Shown here one piece after another: positions 15,203 through 23,896 of a stretch of 33,729 bases of DNA; positions within the stretch are counted from its first letter, which is position 1, and every line of letters begins with the position of its first letter. Source of the stretch: Aureispira sp. CCB-QB1 (GTDB lineage: Bacteria; Bacteroidota; Bacteroidia; Chitinophagales; Saprospiraceae); NCBI RefSeq assembly GCF_000724545.1, contig NZ_JHBV01000143.1, positions 1 through 33,729 on the forward strand. The letters run 5' to 3'. A model generated the notes under the pieces. It made no database searches and was not told where the DNA came from. It was given only the letters and a program-made list of their open reading frames with translations. A program made the translations under genes and the position numbers.

Positions 15203-15970
15203 TTAGCTTTGAATCCCCATAAACAAAAACAACTCCCTCAAGCTCTCAAATCTACTATCATTCATAAAACGCTCCTTTGTAGCCTCTAAGCAAACTTGCT
15301 TCTCAAAAACACAAAGCACCTTTGCATTTTTATTCAAACCATGTTTAAGAGACAAAGAGCCTTCAGCTAAAACTCGTCCATATTGCTCAATAGTACGGAG
15401 CATCCTTTTAGAATCAATACCCCTATGATATTCCACAGCATATAAGTCCAAATTTTCACCCTTTTTAAGCATAAAAATAGCATCTGCTATCAAGTATTGA
15501 TCTTGACCATAAGAAACGCTTGTAAGAGCTTTTAAACTACCATTGTTGGCACTTCCAACTTTATCATAGTAGGTATTGAAAAATAATACCTCGTTTCCAT
15601 CTTGTTCGGCTTTTTGATAGACGTTGATTTGAATATCTATTGTGCCTTTACGGTGTTGGTAGTCCTTGGAGAAAAAAGAACTTCTGCCTATTGGTAGTTT
15701 AATTTTTTCTTCATTCCATCCCCATTCATCCATAAGCAAAGTCTTTGCCTTACCTAAAAGATAGAAGAAGCTTTCAAGCTTTCCTCTCGTTGGGTCTACG
15801 CCAAAGTCTAACCTTGCCACATACTTTTTCTCTAAAAGCAATTTCATGTTTCTACTCAAATAAGGCTTTTGTTTGGAGATACCCAAACGTACCATTTGTG
15901 AGTAGGTCAAAAATTTATAGATAGCAAGGCTTTCTATTATCTTACTATGTGTTGCATTGAATTTTTGCAT
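15203..15970 (-). CDS. Replication-relaxation family protein
   Basis: This is a 255-residue protein. It begins with a winged-helix part (IIESLAIYKFLTYSQMVRLG then LSRNMKLLLEKKYVARLDFG), followed by a nuclease-like alpha/beta domain (ADAIFMLKKGENLDLYAVEY and later VLCVFEK). This is the arrangement of the replication-relaxation (Replic_Relax) family found on mobile plasmids next to coupling ATPases. It starts nine bases after the ATPase gene ends, so the two form an operon. It probably binds plasmid DNA during replication or transfer. Family confidence is moderate to good. Confidence 0.7.
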   Translation of the reverse strand: MQKFNATHSKIIESLAIYKFLTYSQMVRLGISKQKPYLSRNMKLLLEKKYVARLDFGVDPTRGKLESFFYLLGKAKTLLMDEWGWNEEKIKLPIGRSSFFSKDYQHRKGTIDIQINVYQKAEQDGNEVLFFNTYYDKVGSANNGSLKALTSVSYGQDQYLIADAIFMLKKGENLDLYAVEYHRGIDSKRMLRTIEQYGRVLAEGSLSLKHGLNKNAKVLCVFEKQVCLEATKERFMNDSRFESLRELFLFMGIQS

Positions 15971-15979
15971 AATGAGTGC

Positions 15980-17737
15980 TTATTGGTCAAATTTTGGCTT
16001 AAACGTGGGTTTTACTTCTCTTGTTAGTTTCGTGTCCGTGTAAGACGTTTCGCTCACGGTCTGAACTTGGGTATAGTAGCCCGAATTGTTTATAAAATAT
16101 TGCTTTTGCTGTTCGAGTTCTTCTTTCGTGAGATAATACTTGCCACTCCCCCACTGCTCCTTAACTAGCATCGAGCTTGCTTGAAACATAAACGGTTGTA
16201 CATCGCCCACCCTTGCATAAAATGAAAACTTAGGCAAGGCTAGTAATTTATCTACTGATACGCCTGTTTCCCTTGCTAGGATTGACAAGCTCTTATTTCC
16301 ATTTCTACCAATCAATTTTACATCTGTATTGTTCAAAACATTATCCCTATGATCTCCTAAGTCACTAACCGTTTGATTCGCTAGAAGTAAGTGTACACCG
16401 TACTTACGGGCTTCTGTTAAGATGATAGATATTGATTTTGTCAAAAAGTTTTGGCACTCGTCTATAAAGCAAAAACAAGGTTTGCGAAATCTCTTTTCTT
16501 TCGTAGCTCTGCGGATAGCAATAGACTGTAAATTGGCAATCACAAACCTCCCAAATGCACTTGATGCTTGTAACCCTAGACGACCTTTAGAAGCATTAAC
16601 AACAATTACTTTGCCTTGGTCGATGGCGGTTTCTAAGTCAATAGTTGACTTTCCAATCACCGCATTATAAAATAATTGTGTATTCAACAAGCTATTGGTT
16701 CTTGTATAAATAGCTAGTTTGGTTTTTTCATACATTTTATCGTAAAAAGCCGTTTTGAAAAAACGAATATGATTAGGATTGTTGTTATGTTTCAATGCAA
16801 AATCTACAAGGTGTTGGTTTTGTTCGTCATTCATAAAGGTTTGTAAGTCTGCTAAAGTTGCTCCATCCATTTTGAGTAAGGTAGTAATACAAGGAAAAAG
16901 CACTGCGCTCATGTACATTGTTAATCCTGCATCACCTAACAACTCTTCAAAAACGGCAACGAGCATTTGAGCTGTCAGCTCTACCGTTTCATCGCTCTTA
17001 TCTTTGAGTTCAAACGGATTTAAAACGGGGGTATAGCCTTTTGCTAAACAAGGGTCAATATAGACCAATCTATTGGAATTATCTTTGTTCAATTTTAAAC
17101 TTACTACTTCTTCTGCTAAGTCTCCATGAGGATCTATCAAAACAAGAGCATGACCCTGTTTTTTCGTGCTTATTTTTTGTAAATGATAGAACATAGAGAG
17201 CATTAAACTAGACTTACCGCTTCCGCTTTTTCCGCTTATATAGCAATGCTTTTTGAGGGCAGATAATGGCAATTGGCTTTTCAATCTTTTCAAAAAAAAA
17301 TCTGCTCCCGTCAGCTTGCAACTTTGAATCAATTCGCAATACGATTCAACATCATTTTGGTATTTATTAGCTAAATATTTTCGTTCCTCTTGGGTGGTGA
17401 TTTGTAGAAATTCATAGATAGGATAATAAGGATATTCTAGCTCGTCAATCTCGCTATCAAATAAGGTCTTAAATTCTTCAAAAGTAAACCCTCTTTCATA
17501 CACCAACCATCTATACAATTCCCCATATTTTGATTCTAGCAAGACTTCACTAATCTTGACTTTTTTGTCAATTGCCCTTGTCCATACTTCAAAAAAACTC
17601 GTAATTAAATCAGGAACAGAAACAAAATCAAGGCTTCCTAAATCTATACTTTCATTCTGATTATAACCTAGATTTTCACAAAGTAAACGCTCCCAATGTT
17701 CTTCTGAAAGTACTTGTTGAGGTTCAAAAGTCATCAT
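15980..17737 (-). CDS. VirD4/TraG-like DNA-transfer ATPase
   Basis: From the ATG at 17737 this is a 585-residue protein; an upstream TTG at 17767 is less likely. Walker A is GKSGSGKS at about 169-176, followed by LVLIDPHGDLAEEV, Walker B CFCFIDECQNF, and the sensor-like LLANQTVSDL. The P-loop type is that of coupling proteins and HerA/VirB4-like ATPases, which bring plasmid DNA to a conjugation channel. No transmembrane helices are seen at the N-terminus, so it would be soluble or membrane-associated through partners. With the downstream replication-relaxation gene it forms a minimal mobilisation set. No relaxase or pilus genes are visible, so helper functions would be needed. Confidence 0.8.
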   Translation of the reverse strand: MMTFEPQQVLSEEHWERLLCENLGYNQNESIDLGSLDFVSVPDLITSFFEVWTRAIDKKVKISEVLLESKYGELYRWLVYERGFTFEEFKTLFDSEIDELEYPYYPIYEFLQITTQEERKYLANKYQNDVESYCELIQSCKLTGADFFLKRLKSQLPLSALKKHCYISGKSGSGKSSLMLSMFYHLQKISTKKQGHALVLIDPHGDLAEEVVSLKLNKDNSNRLVYIDPCLAKGYTPVLNPFELKDKSDETVELTAQMLVAVFEELLGDAGLTMYMSAVLFPCITTLLKMDGATLADLQTFMNDEQNQHLVDFALKHNNNPNHIRFFKTAFYDKMYEKTKLAIYTRTNSLLNTQLFYNAVIGKSTIDLETAIDQGKVIVVNASKGRLGLQASSAFGRFVIANLQSIAIRRATKEKRFRKPCFCFIDECQNFLTKSISIILTEARKYGVHLLLANQTVSDLGDHRDNVLNNTDVKLIGRNGNKSLSILARETGVSVDKLLALPKFSFYARVGDVQPFMFQASSMLVKEQWGSGKYYLTKEELEQQKQYFINNSGYYTQVQTVSETSYTDTKLTREVKPTFKPKFDQ

Positions 17738-17781
17738 GCACAATATGGTTTTATTGGAGTAAATCAAGATAATTTCTAGTA

Positions 17782-17842
17782 CACTTTTAAGTGCAATTAT
17801 GGGTATACCCTATCAAATACGAAAAACCTTTGTATATGTTTG
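17782..17842. promoter_or_regulatory. Divergent promoter region with two inverted repeats and a -7 element
   Basis: CACTTTTAAGTG (17782-17793) and the palindrome GGGTATACCC (17801-17810) lie between the divergent ATPase and coiled-coil genes. TATGTTTG at 17835-17842 matches the Bacteroidota -7 consensus TAnnTTTG for the plus-strand gene, giving a leader of about 80 bases. The repeats are placed to control both directions. Confidence 0.5.
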
Positions 17843-17932
17843 GTTTATCTATATAAAAATGAATCAAATAACTACGTTATCCGTATTGTATGGTTAATAA
17901 TCTCTTTTTCTCATTCTTTTCCCTCTTTTATT

Positions 17933-19393
17933 ATGCAACAACAAGATAAAAGTATTATCCTCGAATTTATCAAGAAGCTTATCTTCCTATTCAATGCCAA
18001 TGTAAAACCGTTCCTTCAAAAAGGGGCTCAAAAAACAAAAACAGCATGGAGTATTTTTATCAACAGAGAAAAGCTTATCCGTGCAAATTATAATGCTTAC
18101 AAGGCAGGACGATTAGGTGTCCAAAACAATCAAGAACAGGCATATAAAGAAGCTATCTTTAAGCATAGGCTAGTTGGTTTAAATTTCTCTTTATTGATGA
18201 AATTATACACTCGATATTTATATCCAAATGCTAATAACCAGGCATACATTTTACCAGGAGATTTTAAACTCTTACTAACTACTCCCCATGATTATGTTGT
18301 GATGACAAAAACAGATTATCAAAATGAAATTGCCAAACAAGTACAAGCCCAATTAGCGGATAAAGTCAAAGCAGTTCGGAATGAGTTGATAGAAAAACTA
18401 CTCCCTTTCACATCGGGAACACAGCAAAGTGATTTAGACCAAGATTATTTTGCTCAAAAAGATGCTAGTCGTGTTAATTATTATTCTCAACAAAAACGCT
18501 TAGAAAAAATAGAAGAACGAGAACGTAAAACAAGTTTGAAAGAAGAAAAACTTGATTTAACAGAACACAAATTAGAAGCTCAACGGGAACAAATGGAGGT
18601 AAAAAATGAACGCTTGGGTTTACAATCGGATAAGCTCAATTTAGAGAAAGAATATTTGAATATTGATAAAAAACACTTAGACGTTCAGAAAGAAAAATTA
18701 GGGATTGCTCAAGATCGCTTAGAAGTGGAAAAAATTCAAATGGATAATGAACGCAAATTATTTGAGCTACACATGACCCGTCAAGAAATCGAGCATAAAA
18801 CAAAGATGCTAGAATTGGCAAATCTTTCACTAGAACAACAAAAGAAACACAATGATATAGAGCAGATGAAAAAGGAAATGGAAATAACACAAGCTCTCCA
18901 TGACCTAGAAACTCGTAAACGAGAACAAACTATTGAATTTGGAGAACAGATACTCCAGCTCAAAGAACAAGGCTTAGAAAATAAATTAGCACAAAAGGAA
19001 GCACAATATTTAAGCCTTCAAATGGATAATAAGCGAACACAACTTGAGATAGAAAATAAAATTTTGGATTTGCGAGATGGCGAGTTTAAACAGAAATCAC
19101 AAGCACAGCTCCTAGAGATCAAAGAAAAGAAAATAGGTTTAGAAATTGACCGCATGAATATCCATAAAAATGAAAGACGATTAGAGGAAAGAAATTCAGA
19201 ATTGAAAGACCAACTTCGACAAGAAAAAATTTACATAGAGGGTAAAGTTCAGCAAATGTATAATGAACAACACAGTCTCAATCAAGAGTTAAGAGAACAA
19301 AAATTCAGAACGTATAATGTAGAAAAAGACTATGGTAGGCTTATGCGTGAACTTAATAGTAAACCAACGTACATTGATTGGAATGATGTATAG
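17933..19393 (+). CDS. Long coiled-coil protein
   Basis: With the ATG at 17933 this is a 486-residue protein; an upstream in-frame TTG at 17840 overlaps the -7 element and is rejected. Residues ~1-150 form a globular head with a basic patch. From about 195 almost to the end it is a continuous, highly charged coiled coil (repeating K/E/L/I heptads such as KEKLGIAQDRLEVEKIQ). It is divergent from the mobilisation operon and shares its control region. A structural or DNA-bridging role in transfer or segregation is possible, but I recognise no family. It ends with TAG; the terminator at 19566 follows. Confidence 0.6.
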   Translation: MQQQDKSIILEFIKKLIFLFNANVKPFLQKGAQKTKTAWSIFINREKLIRANYNAYKAGRLGVQNNQEQAYKEAIFKHRLVGLNFSLLMKLYTRYLYPNANNQAYILPGDFKLLLTTPHDYVVMTKTDYQNEIAKQVQAQLADKVKAVRNELIEKLLPFTSGTQQSDLDQDYFAQKDASRVNYYSQQKRLEKIEERERKTSLKEEKLDLTEHKLEAQREQMEVKNERLGLQSDKLNLEKEYLNIDKKHLDVQKEKLGIAQDRLEVEKIQMDNERKLFELHMTRQEIEHKTKMLELANLSLEQQKKHNDIEQMKKEMEITQALHDLETRKREQTIEFGEQILQLKEQGLENKLAQKEAQYLSLQMDNKRTQLEIENKILDLRDGEFKQKSQAQLLEIKEKKIGLEIDRMNIHKNERRLEERNSELKDQLRQEKIYIEGKVQQMYNEQHSLNQELREQKFRTYNVEKDYGRLMRELNSKPTYIDWNDV

Positions 19394-19694
19394 CGTATAA
19401 TTTGGTACTAATCATTGATCTGTGTATATTCAAGATGTATTATTATCTCACTTTTAAACTATATCATTATGAAAAATGGTGGAGAAGGGCATTAATTATC
19501 TTAGGATATTGCCTATTTTAGAGCTAATTATTCACTTTTCAACTCTTTGGAAGTAAATAAGCAGCAAAAGGCTTTTAGTGTATACTGAAAGCTTTTTTTA
19601 TTGGGTTTATGATAGATTTGCCCTAGATATAATTTCTTGAATTTTTACAATCCACTTTGCTAAAATATTATAAAACAAAACTTAAAACAGCAAA
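19394..19694. other. 301-base intergenic region
   Basis: No gene is seen. It contains the terminator at 19566-19599 and TAGATTTG (19613-19620), which matches the TAnnTTTG promoter element and could serve the gene at 19695 with a leader of about 65 bases. Confidence 0.5.
19566..19599 (+). terminator. Intrinsic terminator after the coiled-coil gene
   Basis: AAAAGGCTTTTAGT pairs with ACTGAAAGCTTTT (one bulge, one wobble), followed by a T-run. Confidence 0.6.
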
Positions 19695-20009
19695 ATGGAT
19701 ATTTCCGAATTTGGATGGGTTCGTAAAGCCCAAGAAGTAAAAGAGGGTGATTATTGGTTTGATGGAAAGCTTTTAGTAACTCGTGGGGTACAAGCCAAGT
19801 TAAGCACCTTAGAAGTTTATTTGCTTGTCGTCAATGCAATGTATTTGGCACACAAGCAAAACGGGTGTGATTATTTGGTGGTTTTTATCAACGAAAAACG
19901 AAATTTGAAGCTCTTTTTCATTGACCAAGTCACCAAAACCGAGCTAGCTAATGGTGACCATCCCGAAGAACATCATTACGCTACATTAATGCTAGCTAGT
20001 GAGTACTAA
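19695..20009 (+). CDS. Hypothetical small protein
   Basis: This is a 104-residue protein of a type I do not recognise. It reads like a compact alpha/beta domain: DISEFGWVRKAQEVKEGDYW, a central helix (LEVYLLVVNAMYLAHK) and a strand pair (YLVVFINEKRNLKLFFIDQV). There is no signal peptide or membrane segment. It is a single-gene unit with its own terminator at 20031-20062. The codon pattern is ordinary for the plasmid and the gene looks real. Confidence 0.6.
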   Translation: MDISEFGWVRKAQEVKEGDYWFDGKLLVTRGVQAKLSTLEVYLLVVNAMYLAHKQNGCDYLVVFINEKRNLKLFFIDQVTKTELANGDHPEEHHYATLMLASEY

Positions 20010-20030
20010 AATTGCTTTAGGCAATTTGGA

Positions 20031-20062
20031 TTAGCAAAAGGTTTCTTCTTTTGCTAATTTTT
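20031..20062 (+). terminator. Intrinsic terminator
   Basis: TTAGCAAAAG and CTTTTGCTAA form a perfect 10-base stem with a seven-base loop and a T-run, 21 bases after the stop of 19695-20009. Confidence 0.85.
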
Positions 20063-20105
20063 ATAAAACGGATGGTCACAATATGGTTTATTCGTTCAGC
20101 AAAAA

Positions 20106-20144
20106 ATAAAAGAAGTCACCCTCAAAATATATGACTTCTTTTAT
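20106..20144 (-). terminator. Terminator of the barrel/lipoprotein operon
   Basis: ATAAAAGAAGTCA and TGACTTCTTTTAT form a perfect 13-base stem 20 bases past the stop of 20165-20830. The T-run on the minus strand comes from the A-run at 20101-20105. Confidence 0.75.
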
Positions 20145-20164
20145 AGAATTTTACAAGTTTATAT

Positions 20165-20830
20165 CTATTCGCTTTTCAATAAATCATTAGGCGTTTTTGA
20201 TTCTTTTTGTTCTAGGTGTTTTGCACGTCTTTTCTTATTTTGTGCAGAATCAAATAAAGTATAACCTATATAGGTTGTAATCCCTGAATGATGTAAATAG
20301 GCAGTATTCCAATCTCTAAATGGATTAAGGCTAAAATGCCCTTTAACTCCAAATTTTAATCGCTTCCAAGCAGCTTCTATGCCAACAGTACCTAAAGCTA
20401 ATACTTGTGACTTATTGTAATTAAATACAGTAGAACTAGTTTCTATCCCTATTTCAGCCCCTCCCTCTAGAGTAACGCCAAAATTTTTAGGCAAGCTCCA
20501 ATGATAACCTAACATCATGGGAATACTAATATAATAAGTAGCCCAAGGACCTACTATATATTTACTTGTTCCAAATTCTGATGCGGACACTCCTATTGAC
20601 AATTTGAATGGATGAAGCATATATTCATACTCGATAGAACCATATACCCCATGGTGCATTGGAAAGGCGTGTAAATCATCATAAGAACTTCCCGTTGGAA
20701 TACTAGGTTTTCTAAACTCTACTATTTTAGAAGCTGTCCATCCTCCATGTATACTAATTTGGTGTTGGCTGTTGGCTACAAAATAACTAGTGATAAAAAA
20801 CAACAAAAATATGTTTCTCATAACTTTCAT
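20165..20830 (-). CDS. Porin-like outer-membrane beta-barrel protein
   Basis: This is a 221-residue protein. A signal peptide (MKVMRNIFLLFFITSYFVAN then SQ) is followed by alternating amphipathic strands with aromatic ends (HQISIHGGWTAS, YGSIEYEYML, FKLSIGVSAS, FGVTLEGGAEIGIE, KFGVKGHFSLNPF, TTYIGYTLF). This is the look of small Bacteroidota outer-membrane barrels. A lysine-rich tail of ~25 residues follows the last strand. Its ATG overlaps the TAA of the upstream lipoprotein gene (TAATG), so the pair is co-translated and probably acts together at the outer membrane. The exact function is unknown. Confidence 0.7.
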   Translation of the reverse strand: MKVMRNIFLLFFITSYFVANSQHQISIHGGWTASKIVEFRKPSIPTGSSYDDLHAFPMHHGVYGSIEYEYMLHPFKLSIGVSASEFGTSKYIVGPWATYYISIPMMLGYHWSLPKNFGVTLEGGAEIGIETSSTVFNYNKSQVLALGTVGIEAAWKRLKFGVKGHFSLNPFRDWNTAYLHHSGITTYIGYTLFDSAQNKKRRAKHLEQKESKTPNDLLKSE

Positions 20831-21870
20831 TAAAATAAGTCACTAAATTGATTATCATCTGTATAACAACCTTGCCAAATAGCTTTAACACTAAGACTAG
20901 AAATATTATCCTCTATGGTTCCGCAAAAAAGACCATTCAAGAACCCTGGCCAGTTAAAATTAAAATTCATTAACTCTGGTGCTTGATACCCACTGTTAGG
21001 AGATATTATTTCTACGATGTAATTACAACCAGTAGCAAGATAATATCTATGCTTATAATAACCTATTCCCATTGCATCTGCACCTGATACATACTGAAAA
21101 TTTCTTGAAGAAATTTGATCATTCCAAGATGTACCACCACTCATTGTTTCTAAGCCCAAATCAGGCAAAGCTGCCATAGTGTAACAATTGTGTGGGCCAT
21201 AATTCCATATAGAAGTACTCGCAGCTGTTTCTACTTGTAGGCTTGCTCCGTTTCCTCCTTGATGCTCATAAACGAGCAATACGTGTGATCTTCCTGCTTG
21301 AAATTGTTGTGCCTTTATACCTACAAAAGCTTCTAAATCTCTAGGCAAATCACCAGTATAATGTAGCTCTTCATAAATTTTCTTGATGGACGCTAAAACT
21401 TCATCGTGAATAGCCTGATTTTGATAATTTATACTTTCACCATACTTCTTTTTCAATTCTTCTCTTAACTGATCTATTCTAAGAGAAAACTTAAACTTTC
21501 TTCCTATAAGAGCATTAAAGTCTTTCTCCAAAAAATCATACCCTTCAAATTCAGAATCAAATAGAAATAAATTGTTATTAGAATAATTGGGCATTTTAAA
21601 CCCAACTAAATCCCCTTTTCCTGACGTAGCACGATTAAAAGCTTCAAAATTTTTATCGGAAATAACATTTTGACCATCTTCTGTGAAAGTCAAAACATAC
21701 TCTTCCCCTTCATAATGACAAGAAATAGTTTTAGAGTTCTTTGTATTTTCTTTGTTTAAGATGGTATTATCTACAGTACTAAAAGTAGTCTCATCTATTT
21801 CTTTAGTGCATGCTCCTGTAAAAAGGTTAATAAAAACTAGGCTAAATAAACCTAAAAAGTAATTTTTCAT
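20830..21870 (-). CDS. Lipoprotein of unknown function, partner of the barrel
   Basis: This is a 346-residue protein. The lipoprotein signal is MKNYFLGLFSLVFINLFTGA followed by Cys21. The mature part has a strand-rich first section (ISCHYEGEEYVLTFTEDGQN), a helical middle, and a Gly/Trp/Cys-rich C-terminal part (SIWNYGPHNCYTMAALPD, FCGTIEDNISSLSVKAIWQG) that could be a carbohydrate- or protein-binding fold. I recognise no family. It is the first gene of a two-gene operon with the barrel and has a good promoter upstream. It may be a surface adhesin or effector; this is inference. Confidence 0.65.
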   Translation of the reverse strand: MKNYFLGLFSLVFINLFTGACTKEIDETTFSTVDNTILNKENTKNSKTISCHYEGEEYVLTFTEDGQNVISDKNFEAFNRATSGKGDLVGFKMPNYSNNNLFLFDSEFEGYDFLEKDFNALIGRKFKFSLRIDQLREELKKKYGESINYQNQAIHDEVLASIKKIYEELHYTGDLPRDLEAFVGIKAQQFQAGRSHVLLVYEHQGGNGASLQVETAASTSIWNYGPHNCYTMAALPDLGLETMSGGTSWNDQISSRNFQYVSGADAMGIGYYKHRYYLATGCNYIVEIISPNSGYQAPELMNFNFNWPGFLNGLFCGTIEDNISSLSVKAIWQGCYTDDNQFSDLF

Positions 21871-21908
21871 AAGGTGTTATTATTTAATTGTCATGTGATT
21901 TAATCATA

Positions 21909-21936
21909 CAAATATAACTTTATAAAATAATAACAA
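21909..21936 (-). promoter_or_regulatory. Bacteroidota-type promoter of the lipoprotein operon
   Basis: On the minus strand TATATTTG (21909-21916) matches TAnnTTTG exactly, with TTG at 21934-21936 seventeen bases upstream, as in Bacteroidota sigma-A promoters. The lipoprotein ATG follows 38 bases downstream. Confidence 0.6.
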
Positions 21937-21993
21937 CCAATCATTAATGAAACTTTAGATATAAATAACATAGAATATATAGAACCCCTATCT

Positions 21994-23364
21994 TTAGTTT
22001 ATATCTTTTTGTTTTTTCTTATATTTTTTCAATAAACGTTGTTCTTCATGCTCTAATTTCGCTTCTAAGCTCTTAAAACTCTCAGGGCGTATATTTTTAA
22101 CCTTCCTACTAACAAATGCTTTAAAAAGTGGCTTTTTGTAATTCATATCAAAGGATAGAGAAACATCATAACGACTTAAACTACTAGTCTTTGCCAATTC
22201 TAGTATTTTTTCCATTAACTCACCATCTTCTAACAAACTTAAAGTAATTGCATTTTCTTCCTCAAAAATGCTCTTTTTTATCTTTTTTAATTCTTCTTCG
22301 TATTGTTCTTTTAGTAAAGCCGTTTTCTCTTTTTTTAGCTTTTGATTTTTGGTTGCTTTTTCAGTTATTTTTTTACTGTTTACAACTTCATTTTTTTGTA
22401 CAAGACCAACAAAATATGCTCCTTTATTCTTAACATTTTTTGTAAATTCTGTTACCTCTATGCACGTTTCTATATGCTCAATTTTACGACTAGAAATTAA
22501 ATCTTTAAATGTATCTTCTGTTATTCCCCACTCTTTAATTTTTTCAAATAAGGCTTTTTGTTCCTCATTTAGAATATTTTTTTTGATTTCTTTTTCTTTA
22601 GGTTTTTGCTTCAACAACGGTTTAGCTCGTAAAGGAGTATTTTTTTTGATTATAAAGTTAATAACTTCAACTTTCCTACCGTTCTTTATTTCCTCAAAAT
22701 CAAAACATATATCACAATATTTTTTTAAATCTTTTTGAGGTCTAAGAATAACTCTCTTTTTAAAATCCGCATAGAGCTTATATTGTTTCTTCTCAACTTC
22801 CAATAAATCTCTTAAAGTTTCAACATTTATTTTTCTACTCCCAATCGTCTCAAATTGTTTTAATAAAATAAACATTCTTATAGAATAGATACTTCTTAAA
22901 GATTGAATATTTCTAATATCATAGGCTTTGAAACGTTCTTTCAAATCTAAAAGATAAGGCTTTAAATCGTTATGAAATTCCAATTCTATATAAGCATTTT
23001 CTCCCCCCCTCGTCTCGCCATCAGGAATTGTTACTGTCGGGAATATGCTAATTTTAGCCCACCTTTTTGCTCCCTTTTCAGTAATATAAGGTACAAAAAG
23101 CTTCTTATCACCTAGCGATAATGCAGCATCTCTTATCAAGTCATAATCATTCCTACTATTACCATCGAAATAGTTAATCAAATCTTTAATATAGATTTTG
23201 CATGATCTAAATTCTTTATCTCCCTTTTTAATTAAACTTATCATCTTTTCAAAAATTCTCATTTCCCATAATTTGAAATGAAATTTTGCTTCCATTAGAG
23301 AGTTTGACTTAACTACAAGGTTTTTATTATTCGGAGTAGAAAACATTGAGATTTGATTATCCAT
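21994..23364 (-). CDS. repB: Plasmid replication initiator, Rep_3/RepB family
   Basis: From the ATG at 23364 this is a 456-residue protein. The first winged-helix domain holds VKSNSLMEAKFHFKLWEMRI and LIRDAALSLGDKKLFVPYI. The second holds AYDIRNIQSLRSIYSIRMFI and LLKQFETIGSRKINVETLRD, the typical Rep_3 core that binds iterons. A lysine-rich helical tail of ~200 residues follows, longer than in most family members. The reading frame stays open back to 23457, but those 31 codons are encoded by the iterons and follow the -7 element, so 23364 is preferred. The protein should bind the repeats just upstream to start replication and control its own expression. Confidence 0.88.
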   Translation of the reverse strand: MDNQISMFSTPNNKNLVVKSNSLMEAKFHFKLWEMRIFEKMISLIKKGDKEFRSCKIYIKDLINYFDGNSRNDYDLIRDAALSLGDKKLFVPYITEKGAKRWAKISIFPTVTIPDGETRGGENAYIELEFHNDLKPYLLDLKERFKAYDIRNIQSLRSIYSIRMFILLKQFETIGSRKINVETLRDLLEVEKKQYKLYADFKKRVILRPQKDLKKYCDICFDFEEIKNGRKVEVINFIIKKNTPLRAKPLLKQKPKEKEIKKNILNEEQKALFEKIKEWGITEDTFKDLISSRKIEHIETCIEVTEFTKNVKNKGAYFVGLVQKNEVVNSKKITEKATKNQKLKKEKTALLKEQYEEELKKIKKSIFEEENAITLSLLEDGELMEKILELAKTSSLSRYDVSLSFDMNYKKPLFKAFVSRKVKNIRPESFKSLEAKLEHEEQRLLKKYKKKQKDIN

Positions 23365-23385
23365 ATAATATGCTTTTATTTTAAA

Positions 23386-23393
23386 CAAAGATA
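23386..23393 (-). promoter_or_regulatory. -7 promoter element of repB
   Basis: TATCTTTG on the minus strand matches TAnnTTTG, 22 bases upstream of the chosen ATG. The nearest TTTG (23407-23410) is closer than usual. The degenerate first iteron (23421) lies just upstream, allowing Rep to repress its own promoter. Confidence 0.5.
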
Positions 23394-23420
23394 ATATTTT
23401 TTCAAGCAAATTATGACTAA

Positions 23421-23543
23421 AAATCTTTTTTGTCATAGTTGTTCCCAATTTTGTCATATTACCTTCCCAAAAAAGTCATAGTTGTTCCCAATTTTGTCAT
23501 ATATCTTCCCAAAAAAGTCATAGTTGTTCCCAATTTTGTCATA
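23421..23543. repeat. Iteron array (six direct repeats, 21-22 bp period): replication origin
   Basis: Repeats start at 23421 (degenerate), 23442, 23464, 23485, 23506 and 23527. Two 17-base types alternate: TTCCCAATTTTGTCATA (23442, 23485, 23527) and TTCCCAAAAAAGTCATA (23464, 23506). Spacing of two helical turns next to a Rep_3 gene is the standard layout of an iteron-controlled origin. Very AT-rich DNA follows to the right (23600-23900), suitable for opening. Confidence 0.92.
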
Positions 23544-23546
23544 GTT

Positions 23547-23587
23547 AGATGCTCTAAACCTAGCAAATAAAAGGGTTTGGAGCATCT
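23547..23587. other. Inverted repeat between clustered and isolated iterons
   Basis: AGATGCTC-t-AAACC (23547-23560) pairs with GGTTT-g-GAGCATCT (23574-23587), with a 13-base loop and no T-run. It may be an origin hairpin or end transcripts from 23897-24883. Confidence 0.5.
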
Positions 23588-23678
23588 GAAAATAGATTAA
23601 AATAGATATAAAATAGAGAAAACAACAAAACAAGCATAATTAGGAAAAATGTTGTTGTTTTTTATTCCTAAAAACTGA

Positions 23679-23695
23679 TTCCCAATTTTGTCATA
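23679..23695 (+). repeat. Isolated iteron copy
   Basis: This is an exact copy of the main 17-base iteron, 135 bases beyond the array. Confidence 0.85.
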
Positions 23696-23761
23696 GTAAA
23701 GCATAGAATAAGTACTACTCTAATAAGTTTATACTATTACTAATCAAAATTTTAATGCTCG

Positions 23762-23778
23762 TTCCCAATTTTGTCATA
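23762..23778 (+). repeat. Isolated iteron copy
   Basis: This is an exact copy of the main 17-base iteron, 83 bases after the previous one and close to the partition genes. Isolated copies often tune copy number. Confidence 0.85.
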
Positions 23779-23896
23779 GTTAGTGAAAGAATTTTCTTTT
23801 TGTAAAGTTGAAAATAAAAGCACACATACCTAAAAATATTAACGCTAGGAAAATTGTATTTTACTTAAATAATGAAATAATTTTTTAATTAAAAAA

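Noticed and set aside
23365-23457. N-terminal extension of RepB starting in the iterons
   Set aside because: Those codons are produced by the 21-bp iteron period and lie partly upstream of the TATCTTTG promoter element.
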